From: JAJFTV01 sp964426355
Lineage (GTDB): Bacteria; Chloroflexota; Anaerolineae; Anaerolineales; Anaerolineaceae
Length of the DNA stretch: 11,916 nt
Reading direction: 5' to 3'
NCBI GenBank assembly: GCA_964426355.1
Contig: CAYRRA010000140.1
Coordinates: 1-11,916, forward strand
Position numbers and translations under genes: made by a program. A model generated the notes under the pieces. The model saw only the letters and a list, made by a program, of their open reading frames with translations, had not been told where the DNA came from and did no database searches. Positions 1 through 7,942 of this stretch are shown here, piece by piece. Numbering within the stretch: the stretch's first letter is position 1; each line of letters begins with the position of its first letter.

Positions 1-121
1 CGGTAGTTCAAATCTAGTTGAAAGATAAACGTTCGCCATTGCTCTGTCGATAAACATCACCCTTACACCATTATCCAAAATACCCTCAATACCTGTCACA
101 TCTTGTGTATAGTTTCCTTTT
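1..121 (-). other. AT-rich window edge with an open reading frame running off the end
   Basis: This stretch is visibly richer in A and T than the coding sequence next to it. On the minus strand one frame (codons from 126 down to 1) is open for 42 codons without a stop and leaves the window. It is shifted relative to the YoaR/LysM gene that stops at 122. A GTG at 97-99 and ATG codons further on could start a separate gene; an A-rich, purine-rich stretch (113-123) lies before the GTG. The encoded residues (GNYTQDVTGIEG near the beginning) do not look like the end of a LysM domain or a YkuD transpeptidase. All three plus-strand frames hit stops early. I do not recognise a family. It may be the start of another gene, inserted DNA or an assembly join. 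Confidence 0.3.
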
Positions 122-1426
122 TTATCTTTCGGGATTGATTTGTGGGTTCGCTTCGAGTAGTTTCCAATAGGGCATGCGGGCATGGTACGCTATCTCTGTG
201 AGCATATCGCCGGACTGCACCACATAACTGGTGGGCAGGTGCCAGACGGTGAATGAATAGCTGTTGTCGGCTTTCCAGACGTTGACTATATCATCAACAA
301 CGTAGTTTTCCTGAAGGATACGGCTGCCGCCGAGCTGCGATTGCCAATCCTGCAGATAGGCAGTCAGCGGTTCGATGTCCACTGCCAGGCTGGGGTCGCC
401 TTGCAGGTTTTCGATGCGAATCCACGCGGCAAAAGTGGCGGGTTCAACAGACCAGGTAAAATTTTCGTCTGTGATGGGGTCATAAGCCTGGAAGCGCATC
501 GGGCGGTTAAGAAGCGGCTGAAGTTGTTCTAATGCTGCACTGACATCCTCAAATTGCGGCGCAACAGGCACCAGCGTGAAAGTGAAATAATCGCTGCTCA
601 TTAAAACCGATCTCTGCGTCACCAGGTCAGCCAGGGTCTGGTCAATATCCAGCCTTAAACCGGTCTTACCCGGTAGCGCAGACCATTCTCCATCGATGTA
701 TTGCAAGGAGGCATCAGTCGCAGGCTGATCGATAACCCCGGCATAAAGCTGCAGCTTGGCACGTGCGGCTTCCATATTAACCACCACAACCGGAGATATG
801 CGGATGGTTCCTTTGAAAAGAATGTTAAAGAATTGTGAAATACCCTCTTTGCCTCGTCCGATTTCGTATGCTTTGGCGGCAGTAGCGCTGCTGTCGAGAT
901 AAACGCCAAACTGGGCAGTCGTATCCAGCCATTGATGTGTACCGTCGCTAACCATCAGGGGGTGATTTTCGTTCCACTCATTCCACAGCAATTCGCTGGC
1001 TTTATCCATGCTCATCCCGCCAATGGAAGTATCTCCAACCACTACACCGGGCAGGATACGGTCGGAAAGCGTAAACAGAACGAACAGGCTGAAAAAAGCA
1101 ATGAATGCCATCACAATCAGGGCAAACCCGCCGAATAAGAGCATTATGATCCATTCCATGGTGGAAAAACGGCGCTTGGGGCGTGCGGGCATACGGCGGC
1201 GTGCCTGGGGAAGGGTCCCCGTAGGGTACTGCCCGGGTATGGAAGGCTGCATGTGGTTAGAGTATTGTGCGGTCGGATAGGGGTGTGCGCCCGGTGCTGA
1301 ATGGCGGGGAGTGGAGTGGCTTGGTGCAGAAGCCTGGTGCTGAATGGCAGGCGCGTTTTGCAGTTCTGCGCTGCTTCTGCGCCGCATTACAGGTGGTGTT
1401 CCGTGTTCATGGCTTGAACTGGGCAT
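122..1426 (-). CDS. Membrane-anchored YoaR-like protein with C-terminally cut LysM domain (probable truncated L,D-transpeptidase-type protein)
   Basis: This is a predicted cell-envelope protein. From the ATG at 1426 it has 434 residues. Residues 1-85 are a proline-, serine- and histidine-rich cytoplasmic tail ending in a basic patch (ARRRMPARPKRR), and about 91-120 form one membrane helix. About 125-390 is a large extracytoplasmic part resembling the YoaR/PG_binding_4 type, with repeated alpha/beta segments (DGTHQWLDTTAQFG; ALPGKTGLRLD). About 400-434 begins a LysM domain (YVVQSGDMLTEIA, LLEANPQINP). A LysM normally continues with a segment like VGQxLxIP, but this one stops at NPER. In related Chloroflexota proteins, as I recall, a YkuD L,D-transpeptidase domain follows, and it is absent here. 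The frame stays open upstream to a TTG at 1630, but that extension looks non-coding. Neither the ATG at 1426 nor the one at 1387 has a strong ribosome binding site, so the start is uncertain. It is divergent from the TetR operon. Confidence 0.7.
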   Translation of the reverse strand: MPSSSHEHGTPPVMRRRSSAELQNAPAIQHQASAPSHSTPRHSAPGAHPYPTAQYSNHMQPSIPGQYPTGTLPQARRRMPARPKRRFSTMEWIIMLLFGGFALIVMAFIAFFSLFVLFTLSDRILPGVVVGDTSIGGMSMDKASELLWNEWNENHPLMVSDGTHQWLDTTAQFGVYLDSSATAAKAYEIGRGKEGISQFFNILFKGTIRISPVVVVNMEAARAKLQLYAGVIDQPATDASLQYIDGEWSALPGKTGLRLDIDQTLADLVTQRSVLMSSDYFTFTLVPVAPQFEDVSAALEQLQPLLNRPMRFQAYDPITDENFTWSVEPATFAAWIRIENLQGDPSLAVDIEPLTAYLQDWQSQLGGSRILQENYVVDDIVNVWKADNSYSFTVWHLPTSYVVQSGDMLTEIAYHARMPYWKLLEANPQINPER

Positions 1427-1657
1427 TTCAATATCCAAATAAGTCTCTTTAACCCGGTGAAAAACCGGATGACTGGTGATGATTGGGATTCGGGGGGTGC
1501 AGTTGTGCCAAATGTAAAATGGAGGATGGTCTCCCGAATCACGTGGTGTATGTATATTATCCATTAATAGACTGAAAAGTGGATGAGAAAGTTCCATTGA
1601 ATGCCAGCGTTCCAATAAAAGCAAGAACAATGTCTACCAAAGCTAACAAGAATGAAA

Positions 1658-1687
1658 TTGACAGAATAAGGGGAGTTATGCTAATAT
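1658..1687 (+). promoter_or_regulatory. Promoter of the tetR-SDR operon
   Basis: A perfect -35 hexamer TTGACA (1658-1663) is followed after 18 bases by TAATAT (1682-1687, 4 of 6 matches to TATAAT). TG one base upstream makes it an extended -10 (TGCTAATAT). Transcription would start near 1694, at the edge of the TetR-type palindrome, which fits negative autoregulation. Confidence 0.6.
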
Positions 1688-1694
1688 ATTTACA

Positions 1695-1710
1695 GACCGA
1701 CCGTTCGGTT
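1695..1710 (+). promoter_or_regulatory. TetR-type operator palindrome
   Basis: The core ACCGACCGTTCGGT (1696-1709) matches its own reverse complement at 12 of 14 positions. It resembles operators seen in front of many TetR-family genes. It lies across the expected transcription start and ends 12 bases before the regulator's ATG, so binding there would block initiation of the regulator and the SDR behind it. Binding by this particular TetR is inferred. Confidence 0.65.
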
Positions 1711-1721
1711 TTTAGGAGTTC

Positions 1722-2321
1722 ATGAAAAATCACCTTCGCAGTGAACAAACACAAACCCGCATTATGCAGTCTGCATTACAGTTGTTCGCCGAGCAGGGAT
1801 ACAGCGCTGCAGGCGTTGCTGAAATCTGTGCGGCAGCAGGCGTCAGCAAGGGCGCTTTTTACCATCACTTCCCCAGCAAAAATGCACTTTTTATTGCCTT
1901 GTTGGAAACCTGGCTGTCAGACCTGGATCAGCGTTTAGAAGCTATTGCTGACGAAGCTGCCGATTTTCCGGATATGCTGATGCGAATGGCGGATATGATC
2001 GGGGTGGTGTTTACCCGCTATCAAAACCAGATTCCCATGCTCTTCGAGTTCTGGATGCAGGCATCGCGCGATGAAGAGGTTTGGAAGGCGACGATTGCAC
2101 CCTTTCAACGTTATCAGCTCTATTTTGACCGTTTATTTGCCAAAGGTATTGAGGAAGGTCACATTCAATTGGCTGATCCGCAAGCCGGTGCACAGGCATT
2201 GGTCTCGCTGGCGGTTGGTCATCTTTTACAGGGGATGCTCGTGCCACAGGCGGCTGATTGGGGCGAAGCCACAAAGCAGAGCATTCAATTATTGCTTAAT
2301 GGAATGAAGAGGTGCGTATGA
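1722..2321 (+). CDS. TetR/AcrR-family transcriptional regulator
   Basis: This is a 199-residue protein of normal TetR-family length. The N-terminal DNA-binding domain (about residues 10-56) shows the family pattern: a first helix (TRIMQSALQLFAEQGYSA), the helix-turn-helix (VAEICAAAGVSKGAFYHHF) and the following FPSKNALF segment. The remaining helical part (about 60-199) would bind a ligand and dimerise. It is variable in sequence, so the ligand cannot be read. The start is the ATG at 1722, with AGGAG at 1714-1718; the 3-base spacing is short but there is no better start. The gene overlaps the next SDR by ATGA, so the two are probably translated together. It most likely represses its own operon through the palindrome at 1695-1710. 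The inducer is probably the SDR substrate or a related hydrophobic compound (inference). Confidence 0.93.
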   Translation: MKNHLRSEQTQTRIMQSALQLFAEQGYSAAGVAEICAAAGVSKGAFYHHFPSKNALFIALLETWLSDLDQRLEAIADEAADFPDMLMRMADMIGVVFTRYQNQIPMLFEFWMQASRDEEVWKATIAPFQRYQLYFDRLFAKGIEEGHIQLADPQAGAQALVSLAVGHLLQGMLVPQAADWGEATKQSIQLLLNGMKRCV

Positions 2322-3316
2322 ATCTTGTCACTGGGGCTGCCGGGCATGTGGGTAATGTTTTAATCCGTGAACTGCTCAATCGCGGCGAGCAGGTGCGCGC
2401 CATGATTCTGCCGGGTGAAGATTGCTCATCGTTGGAAGGGCTGGATGTGGAAATGGTTGAAGCCAACGTGCTTGACCCTAAACGCCTGGAAGAGGTGATG
2501 CAGGGTATGGATTACGTGTTTCACCTGGCAGGGATTATTTCCATCCTGCCAGGCGCGGACCAAATGATGCGACAGGTGAATGTGGAGGGTGTTCGCAACG
2601 TGGCGGAAGCTGCGCTAAAGAGCGGGGTCAAACGCCTGATTCACACAAGTTCAATCCACGCTTTCAAACGCCTCCCGCACGGCATGGTGGTGGATGAAAC
2701 TACCCCGGTTGAAACAGACCTTTCATCGGGCGCATACGACCGCACCAAAGCGGAAGGGACGCTGGAAGTACTCAAAGTGGTGCAGCGTGGTTTGGATGCG
2801 GTGATTGTCTGCCCAACGGGCATCATCGGTCCTTATGATTACCGATTAAGCGAAATGGGTCAAACCATCCTGGGTTTTGCGCGTGACAAAGTGGTTTTAT
2901 TGGTAGATGGCGCGTATGATTTTATCGATGTGCGTGATGTTGCCAGTGGATTAATCTCCGCCAGGGAAAAGGGTCGAACCGGTGAAATTTACATTCTCTC
3001 AGGGACGCGCATCCTGGTGCGCGAAATCCGGCAGATTGTGCGCGAACTGGTGGATAACCGGGCACCAGCGATTGTTTTGCCGTTTTTTGTGGCAGCTTTT
3101 GCGGCACGCCTGCTTGAGCCGTTTTATCGTATTACCCGGAGAGTTCCCAAGTTTACCCGTTACTCATTACAGACGATTCGCGATAATTCGGTTTTCAGCC
3201 AGGATAAAGCCCGTCGCGAATTAGGGCATCACCCGCGCTCCTTGCGCGACTCGATTGCCGATACCCTGGCTTGGTGGCGCGAGATGGATAAAAACAGGCA
3301 TATCATGAAACCCTGA
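2318..3316 (+). CDS. Extended SDR: NAD(P)-dependent epimerase / dihydroflavonol-4-reductase-like protein
   Basis: This is a cytoplasmic NAD(P)-dependent oxidoreductase or epimerase of 332 residues, the usual length of extended SDRs. It shows the Rossmann motif TGAAGHVG (residues 5-12), an acidic stretch around 44-53, the HLAG segment (69-72), the active-site serine region HTSSIHAF (109-116) and the YxxxK pair Y140/K144 (YDRTK), followed by PTGIIGP (166-172). The overall look is that of the dihydroflavonol reductase / HpnA-like branch, but the substrate is not determined. A hydrophobic stretch (about 251-266) in the C-terminal half might attach it to the membrane or line a lipid-like substrate pocket. 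I chose the ATG at 2318 rather than the GTG at 2312, because GAGG at 2309-2312 is well placed and gives an ATGA overlap with the regulator. It is the likely target gene of that TetR. Confidence 0.88.
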   Translation: MNLVTGAAGHVGNVLIRELLNRGEQVRAMILPGEDCSSLEGLDVEMVEANVLDPKRLEEVMQGMDYVFHLAGIISILPGADQMMRQVNVEGVRNVAEAALKSGVKRLIHTSSIHAFKRLPHGMVVDETTPVETDLSSGAYDRTKAEGTLEVLKVVQRGLDAVIVCPTGIIGPYDYRLSEMGQTILGFARDKVVLLVDGAYDFIDVRDVASGLISAREKGRTGEIYILSGTRILVREIRQIVRELVDNRAPAIVLPFFVAAFAARLLEPFYRITRRVPKFTRYSLQTIRDNSVFSQDKARRELGHHPRSLRDSIADTLAWWREMDKNRHIMKP

Positions 3317-3401
3317 GCCTGAATCGCCTGTGGAAACAGACCTGTTTTGAATGGAACAGAACGAACATAGCGTTCGGAGTTGTTCGATTCCGATAGTTTT
3401 C

Positions 3402-3410
3402 TGATATAAT
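3402..3410 (+). promoter_or_regulatory. Extended -10 promoter of the diguanylate cyclase gene
   Basis: TGATATAAT combines a perfect -10 (TATAAT, 3405-3410) with the upstream TG of an extended -10. No convincing -35 is seen; TTGTTC at 3380-3385 is poor and 19 bases away. Transcription would start near 3417, giving a leader of about 37 bases. Confidence 0.55.
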
Positions 3411-3453
3411 TGATTATGCTGTTTCAAGGGTTGATTGTTTCAGAAACAAATAG

Positions 3454-6054
3454 ATGGCTCAGCAATTGTTATTCATTATTTTATTAGCCATATCTATCTT
3501 ATTGAGTGTGGCGTTGGCTGTTTTTTCGTGCTTTCGGCGGAAAATAGCCTGTTCAGATTCGTTCCGGTTGATTTTGGCAGGCTTGATGGTTTGGGGGAGC
3601 GCATTTTTATTTAAAAACCTTTCTGAAACTATAACAGCCAAACTGATTTGGGATAATATCCAGATTGGCGGAGCTGATATCCTGGCTGCTGGGATATTGA
3701 TTTTCTCGCTGGCTTATACCGGTCGGGCAAAACCCCTTAAGCCCTACTGGTTTCTTTTGCTGATTGAACCCGTGCTGGTGATGTTGTTGCTGTGGCTGGG
3801 ACCCTTTTCAGAGATTGTACGGGTTAATCCCCGGCTGGAAACGACCGCTGTGTTTCCGGTTTTGTCGTATGAATACGGATTGGTTTTATGGGTTTCGACG
3901 GCATATAAATACCTCCTTGTTCTGACCGGCATCCTCATTTTCGCTGCACAATTTTCTCGCCAGCACGCGATTTATCACCGCCAGACAGTAGTTTTCCTCC
4001 TGAGTTCAGCCATCCCATTATTCGGCTCGGTTTTTAACCTTTTGGGTTGGACCCCTGTCACGAACCTGTTTTTTTTACCCCTTACCATCCTGTTTACCAT
4101 TGGACTCTGGGCGTTCGGGTTATTCCATTTTCGGCTTTTAGGGATTGTACCCGTTGCGCGCCAGGTTGTGCTCGATGAGATGCAGGACGCTCTTTTTGTC
4201 CTGGATAATGAGTTGTGCGTAATCGATTTAAACCGCTCCGCTGAAAAATGCCTGTCCGTTGCGCCACATGCCATTATCGGTAAGCCGCTGGCTGAATATT
4301 TTCAGGATATGCCGATCTCATCCCTGCGCCAATCGCAGGAGAAAGGTATGGAGGAATTTGATTGGGTCGTGCAGAAAGGGGAACGCACTTTTTCTGGAAA
4401 TTGGATACCCTTGCATGACCACCGGCAGGTCCTGTCTGGCTGGATACTGACCCTGACGGATATCACTGCAATCCGGCGTGCTGAAGAAGAGGTGCGCCTT
4501 TCACGCGAGGTCTCCGAGACGCTCCGGCAGGCTGGAACGGCACTTTCAGCAACGCTTGACTTTGACCAGGTCATGGACCGGTTGCTGGAACTGGTTGAAC
4601 GCGTGATTCCTTATGATTCAGGCTGCGTGGCATTAATTGAAGGCAATACCATCCGGGTCTATCGTTCACGGGGTTATGACAAGATAGCGGCAAACCTCTC
4701 GGAATCTGTCAATGAGTTCAAGTTTGAGCTGGATACCTTCCAGAATTTTCACGAAATGTACAAAACAAAAAGCGCCCTTGCCATACCTGATCCAAGCCAG
4801 TATGAAGGATGGATCGATGATGAGATTTCATCTCATATTGGTTCCTGGGTCGGTGCGCCGATTGTTTACCAGGGAAGTGTTTTGGGGTTCTTTGCGCTGG
4901 AAAAATTTGACCTGGGCTTTTATACCCTTCAACATGCTGAAAACCTCTCCATTTTTGCCAGCCATGCAGCGCTGGCAATGGAAAATGCCCGTCTTTATAC
5001 AGAGATGCGCATCGATTTACAGAGAGAACAGCGTTTAAACGAGGCGATGCGCAACATTAACCGGACAATGGATATTGAGACCATATTGCGGGAAATTCTT
5101 CAACTCAGCCTGGAGCTTGTACATGCAGACCAGGCGGATTTAGGTCTGATTACACCGGATGGTCGGTTTTTGCGTTTTGATTATGTTTTTAATGCAGACG
5201 GAAAAGTGGAAGCAGATGAAGAACTCATCCCACGCGGTGAAACGCTTTCCTGGAAGTTATTGGAATCCCCTGACCCTGTGATGATTAACCAGGCGGATCA
5301 AATCCATGAGTATGCTGGCGGACACTACCGGGCGGGCATACAGAGCCTGATCGGGATGCCTCTGCAGATAGGCAATAGCCGCCTGGGTGTTCTCGGTTTG
5401 TACAATTATGACCCTGATAAAAAATTCAGCGAACGCGACCTGGCATTGGTCGAGTCAATCGGTCACCAGGGGGGGATTGCCATTCAGAACTCGCGCCTGT
5501 TCAAAGATGTGCAGCGTCTTGCGATCACTGACCCATTGACGGGTTGGAACAACCGACGGCGTTTTTTCTCGCAGGCGCAGAATGAGTTGGAGCGATCCTT
5601 GCGTTATGGTCACCCGCTTTCGGTGATCATGCTGGATATCGATAATTTTAAAGATGTCAATGATCAGCACGGTCACCTGGTGGGCGACCAGGTGCTGCAA
5701 GCCATTGCCAAGCGCATTGCGAATAACCTGCGCACGCCTGACCTGGGCGGCAGGTATGGGGGCGAAGAGTTTGTGATCTTGTTGCCTGAAACGGGAATTT
5801 TGGCAGCACAGCAAGCCGCAGAACGGATTCGTCTTACTGTGGCGGACATGCCCATTGCCACAACAAAGGGTCCTGTCACGGTATCTATCAGTCTCGGTGT
5901 TGCTGGAATCCAGGGATTGCGCACGCTGAAAATCGAGAAACTGTTGGATATGGCTGACCAGGCTCTTTATGCAGCCAAAGGCGCGGGACGCAACCGTGTG
6001 GCGGTCTGGCGCGACAGCGGCATCCATGAAATATTGCCAATGGTGATTCCGTAA
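3454..6054 (+). CDS. Membrane-bound diguanylate cyclase (7TM-PAS-GAF-GAF-GGDEF)
   Basis: This 866-residue inner-membrane sensor makes cyclic di-GMP from two GTP. Residues 1-230 hold about seven hydrophobic helices, like the 7TM N-terminal region of many histidine kinases. A PAS-like domain (about 235-340) carries ALFVLDNELCVIDLN and GWILTLTDIT. Two GAF domains follow (about 350-512 and 530-685), and the GGDEF domain occupies 687-855. The cyclase looks active: ITDPLTGWNNRR at its start, metal-binding Asp in MLDIDNFKDVND (D728), the signature GGEEF (769-773), and an RxxD product-inhibition site (R760, D763) five residues before it. There is no EAL or HD-GYP domain, so it only synthesises. An in-frame TAG directly before the ATG (3451-3453) fixes the start, although no Shine-Dalgarno sequence is visible. 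The sensed signal is unknown. Its stop is one base from the stop of the convergent lipoprotein gene. Confidence 0.93.
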   Translation: MAQQLLFIILLAISILLSVALAVFSCFRRKIACSDSFRLILAGLMVWGSAFLFKNLSETITAKLIWDNIQIGGADILAAGILIFSLAYTGRAKPLKPYWFLLLIEPVLVMLLLWLGPFSEIVRVNPRLETTAVFPVLSYEYGLVLWVSTAYKYLLVLTGILIFAAQFSRQHAIYHRQTVVFLLSSAIPLFGSVFNLLGWTPVTNLFFLPLTILFTIGLWAFGLFHFRLLGIVPVARQVVLDEMQDALFVLDNELCVIDLNRSAEKCLSVAPHAIIGKPLAEYFQDMPISSLRQSQEKGMEEFDWVVQKGERTFSGNWIPLHDHRQVLSGWILTLTDITAIRRAEEEVRLSREVSETLRQAGTALSATLDFDQVMDRLLELVERVIPYDSGCVALIEGNTIRVYRSRGYDKIAANLSESVNEFKFELDTFQNFHEMYKTKSALAIPDPSQYEGWIDDEISSHIGSWVGAPIVYQGSVLGFFALEKFDLGFYTLQHAENLSIFASHAALAMENARLYTEMRIDLQREQRLNEAMRNINRTMDIETILREILQLSLELVHADQADLGLITPDGRFLRFDYVFNADGKVEADEELIPRGETLSWKLLESPDPVMINQADQIHEYAGGHYRAGIQSLIGMPLQIGNSRLGVLGLYNYDPDKKFSERDLALVESIGHQGGIAIQNSRLFKDVQRLAITDPLTGWNNRRRFFSQAQNELERSLRYGHPLSVIMLDIDNFKDVNDQHGHLVGDQVLQAIAKRIANNLRTPDLGGRYGGEEFVILLPETGILAAQQAAERIRLTVADMPIATTKGPVTVSISLGVAGIQGLRTLKIEKLLDMADQALYAAKGAGRNRVAVWRDSGIHEILPMVIP

Positions 6055-6055
6055 T

Positions 6056-7882
6056 TCATTCCCTGATGCGTTGAATGATTAAATGAATATCTGCATTCCG
6101 TGATGCACCTTCCGGTGAAGTGGTCGTCATTTCAGTAAATTCTGTCGGTTTTGGCAGTGGGACGAGAAAAACATCGGGAATCCCGTTGTAGAGCCCGTAC
6201 GAGATCGCCCAGTTTTCCTCTACTGCCTGTCCAATCGTACAACCTTCGCTAATTTCTTCAGGCGAATAAACACCGGTTTCATATTCGTTTTCAAAGCGGA
6301 TACGGATATGCAGGTCATCCTGGTATTTGCCTTCGATATAGAATGCAGCGACCAGTCTGCTCTGTATGCAATTGCCTGTGTGGTGCAGTTCCATCACACC
6401 GCACCCCACAATATCGTTCAGGGAATCGATTTTGAACGAACCAGACCATTCTGCGGTCGAACGCCCCCAATCATCATCGACCTGCCAGGTGCTTTTCAGG
6501 TTGTAGCATCGGTCATCCTGCGGGTCGAATACGGAGGTTTCTCCCATACCAGGCTCGTAAAATCCATTCAGGTTTGCGTCTTCAAAGCCGTCCAGGCAAC
6601 CACCGCCATCGCTATCTATGTCGAGCTCAGGCGGCAGACCGTCCATATCCGCGTCGCGGGCGAGTGTGTTTTGGGAAAAAGCATACCCAAAACGAGCGTC
6701 GAGCACACTGGCACGGATTTCATCTCCATCTGAAATGCCATCCCGGTCGCTGTCTGCTCTGAACGGGTCGGTTCGGAAGCGTTCGGTTTCATCAAAATCG
6801 AGCACACCATCCTGATCACTATCTGAGAGCAGGCTTTCTTCCAACTGCCTTGCCTGGGCGTTCAACACCACACAGGCTGAACCCCAATCCAGGCTGCTTT
6901 TCACCCGGTAGGTACCCGCAGCCGGGTCAAGTACCCAGAGCAACTCCTCCTGTGTGTTGTACTGATAACCGGCAAGAACCACGTAATGCTCGTCGATACT
7001 GGCGAGGATGGGTGAGTTCTGCTTGATCTGGTGGATGATCCAGGGGGTGATACCTGCCGTTTCCGCCTGATCGGAACTGGTTTCGAGATAACAGCTTTGC
7101 TCTCCACCCAGTGCAAAGGTAATCAATTGCGTGATTTCTTCCTCTGTCGGAGCAGTTCCGTATGGCAGGTCAAACTCTGGACCGGGCTGCGTATCTTTGA
7201 AAATTTCGTACCCCAAACGGTCCTGGGTCAGGTTGCCCCCATAAAAGTGGTTCATCATGGCGATACAAGCCAGCGAACTGTTTGCATAACAGGCTGGATC
7301 GTTGGCGTCATAGCCGCTGTGTGCACGGTTCCAGGCATGAGTGCCGCTTTCGATGGGCGATTCCAACAGCAACATGGCGCTGTCCTTGTGTTGGTAGAGA
7401 TGGCGAATATCCAGCAGCATCTCTTCTATTATTTCAAAGCTGTTTTGAGGTTGGCGGATGGTGAAGGAATGGACAGGTGAAAAATCGGAAGCTGTATCGT
7501 TTGCAGAGACAGCCTGCACGCGCCAGAAATATTCTCCGTTTGGAAGCGGGCTGGTGAATTTTTGAGGGGTGGTGAGATAGGTATCCAATTGCAGGGCGGT
7601 GAAATCGCGGTCTTTGGCGATTTGCAGCCGGTAACGAACAGCATCGGTAGATTTCTTCCAACTCAGCGGGATGATGGGCGCATCAAAGAGAGCGCCATTG
7701 AGCGGTTGCATAGATGCGACTGGTTCTACGCGGTTGGCTGGTTGGGTGGGCGCGGCGGAGCCTTGCGTGGCGAGATTGGATGCTTCTGCGGTGTCCGTAA
7801 GGTCTGTGGCGTGTGATGCAGGTCCCATTTTTTGGCAGGAAGTCAGCAGGAGGAGGAGCAGAATACACAGGATTCGTTTCAT
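6056..7882 (-). CDS. Lipoprotein with fibronectin-like, C39/papain-like and calcium-repeat modules
   Basis: This is a 608-residue exported lipoprotein. Signal: MKR, a hydrophobic run and lipobox LTSC (13-16), so Cys16 would be lipidated. About 52-142 looks like a fibronectin type III domain (PLSWKKSTDAVRYRLQI; NGEYFWRVQAVS). About 150-340 resembles C39/papain-like cysteine peptidases: SSLACIAMMNHFYGG (202-216), the His region DEHYVVLAGY (297-306) and the Asp region LLWVLDP (314-320). At the place where the family has its catalytic Cys this protein seems to have Ser202, with Cys198 and Cys206 on either side, so activity is doubtful. About 353-435 holds thrombospondin type 3-like calcium repeats (DSDQDGVLD, DSDRDGISDGDE, DADMDG). 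I do not recognise the Cys-containing C-terminal domain (about 460-608). The start has AAGGAAGG 10 bases upstream. It likely forms an operon with the membrane protein gene upstream of it. Surface binding or processing of peptides is a guess. Confidence 0.8.
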   Translation of the reverse strand: MKRILCILLLLLLTSCQKMGPASHATDLTDTAEASNLATQGSAAPTQPANRVEPVASMQPLNGALFDAPIIPLSWKKSTDAVRYRLQIAKDRDFTALQLDTYLTTPQKFTSPLPNGEYFWRVQAVSANDTASDFSPVHSFTIRQPQNSFEIIEEMLLDIRHLYQHKDSAMLLLESPIESGTHAWNRAHSGYDANDPACYANSSLACIAMMNHFYGGNLTQDRLGYEIFKDTQPGPEFDLPYGTAPTEEEITQLITFALGGEQSCYLETSSDQAETAGITPWIIHQIKQNSPILASIDEHYVVLAGYQYNTQEELLWVLDPAAGTYRVKSSLDWGSACVVLNAQARQLEESLLSDSDQDGVLDFDETERFRTDPFRADSDRDGISDGDEIRASVLDARFGYAFSQNTLARDADMDGLPPELDIDSDGGGCLDGFEDANLNGFYEPGMGETSVFDPQDDRCYNLKSTWQVDDDWGRSTAEWSGSFKIDSLNDIVGCGVMELHHTGNCIQSRLVAAFYIEGKYQDDLHIRIRFENEYETGVYSPEEISEGCTIGQAVEENWAISYGLYNGIPDVFLVPLPKPTEFTEMTTTSPEGASRNADIHLIIQRIRE

Positions 7883-7942
7883 GATGAATATACCTTCCTT
7901 GTTATTTTAGACCCTGCTGCCGACACCTGGGGCACGGATGGG

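Noticed and set aside
1427..1630. N-terminal extension of the YoaR/LysM protein to a TTG at 1630
   Set aside because: The extra 68 residues look like chance translation (rich in His, Pro and Trp) and lack a ribosome binding site. The low-complexity tail starting at 1426 is a more usual N-terminus for such proteins.
3317..3375. Terminator after the SDR gene
   Set aside because: CTGT-GGAA-ACAG and CGAAC-ATAGC-GTTCG stems are only 4-5 bp and no T run follows.
3317..3400. tRNA-like T-arm sequence GTTCGATTCC near 3383-3392
   Set aside because: No acceptor stem, anticodon arm or D arm can be built around it, and the short repeats here (CGAAC/GTTCG) form only weak hairpins.
5455..6027. 190-codon minus-strand frame opposite the GGDEF domain
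   Set aside because: It is antisense to an intact GGEEF-containing coding region and shows no recognisable domain or start signal.
6308..6733. 141-codon plus-strand frame inside the lipoprotein gene
   Set aside because: It lies opposite the calcium-repeat region, and its composition reflects the repeats of the real gene; there is no ribosome binding site.
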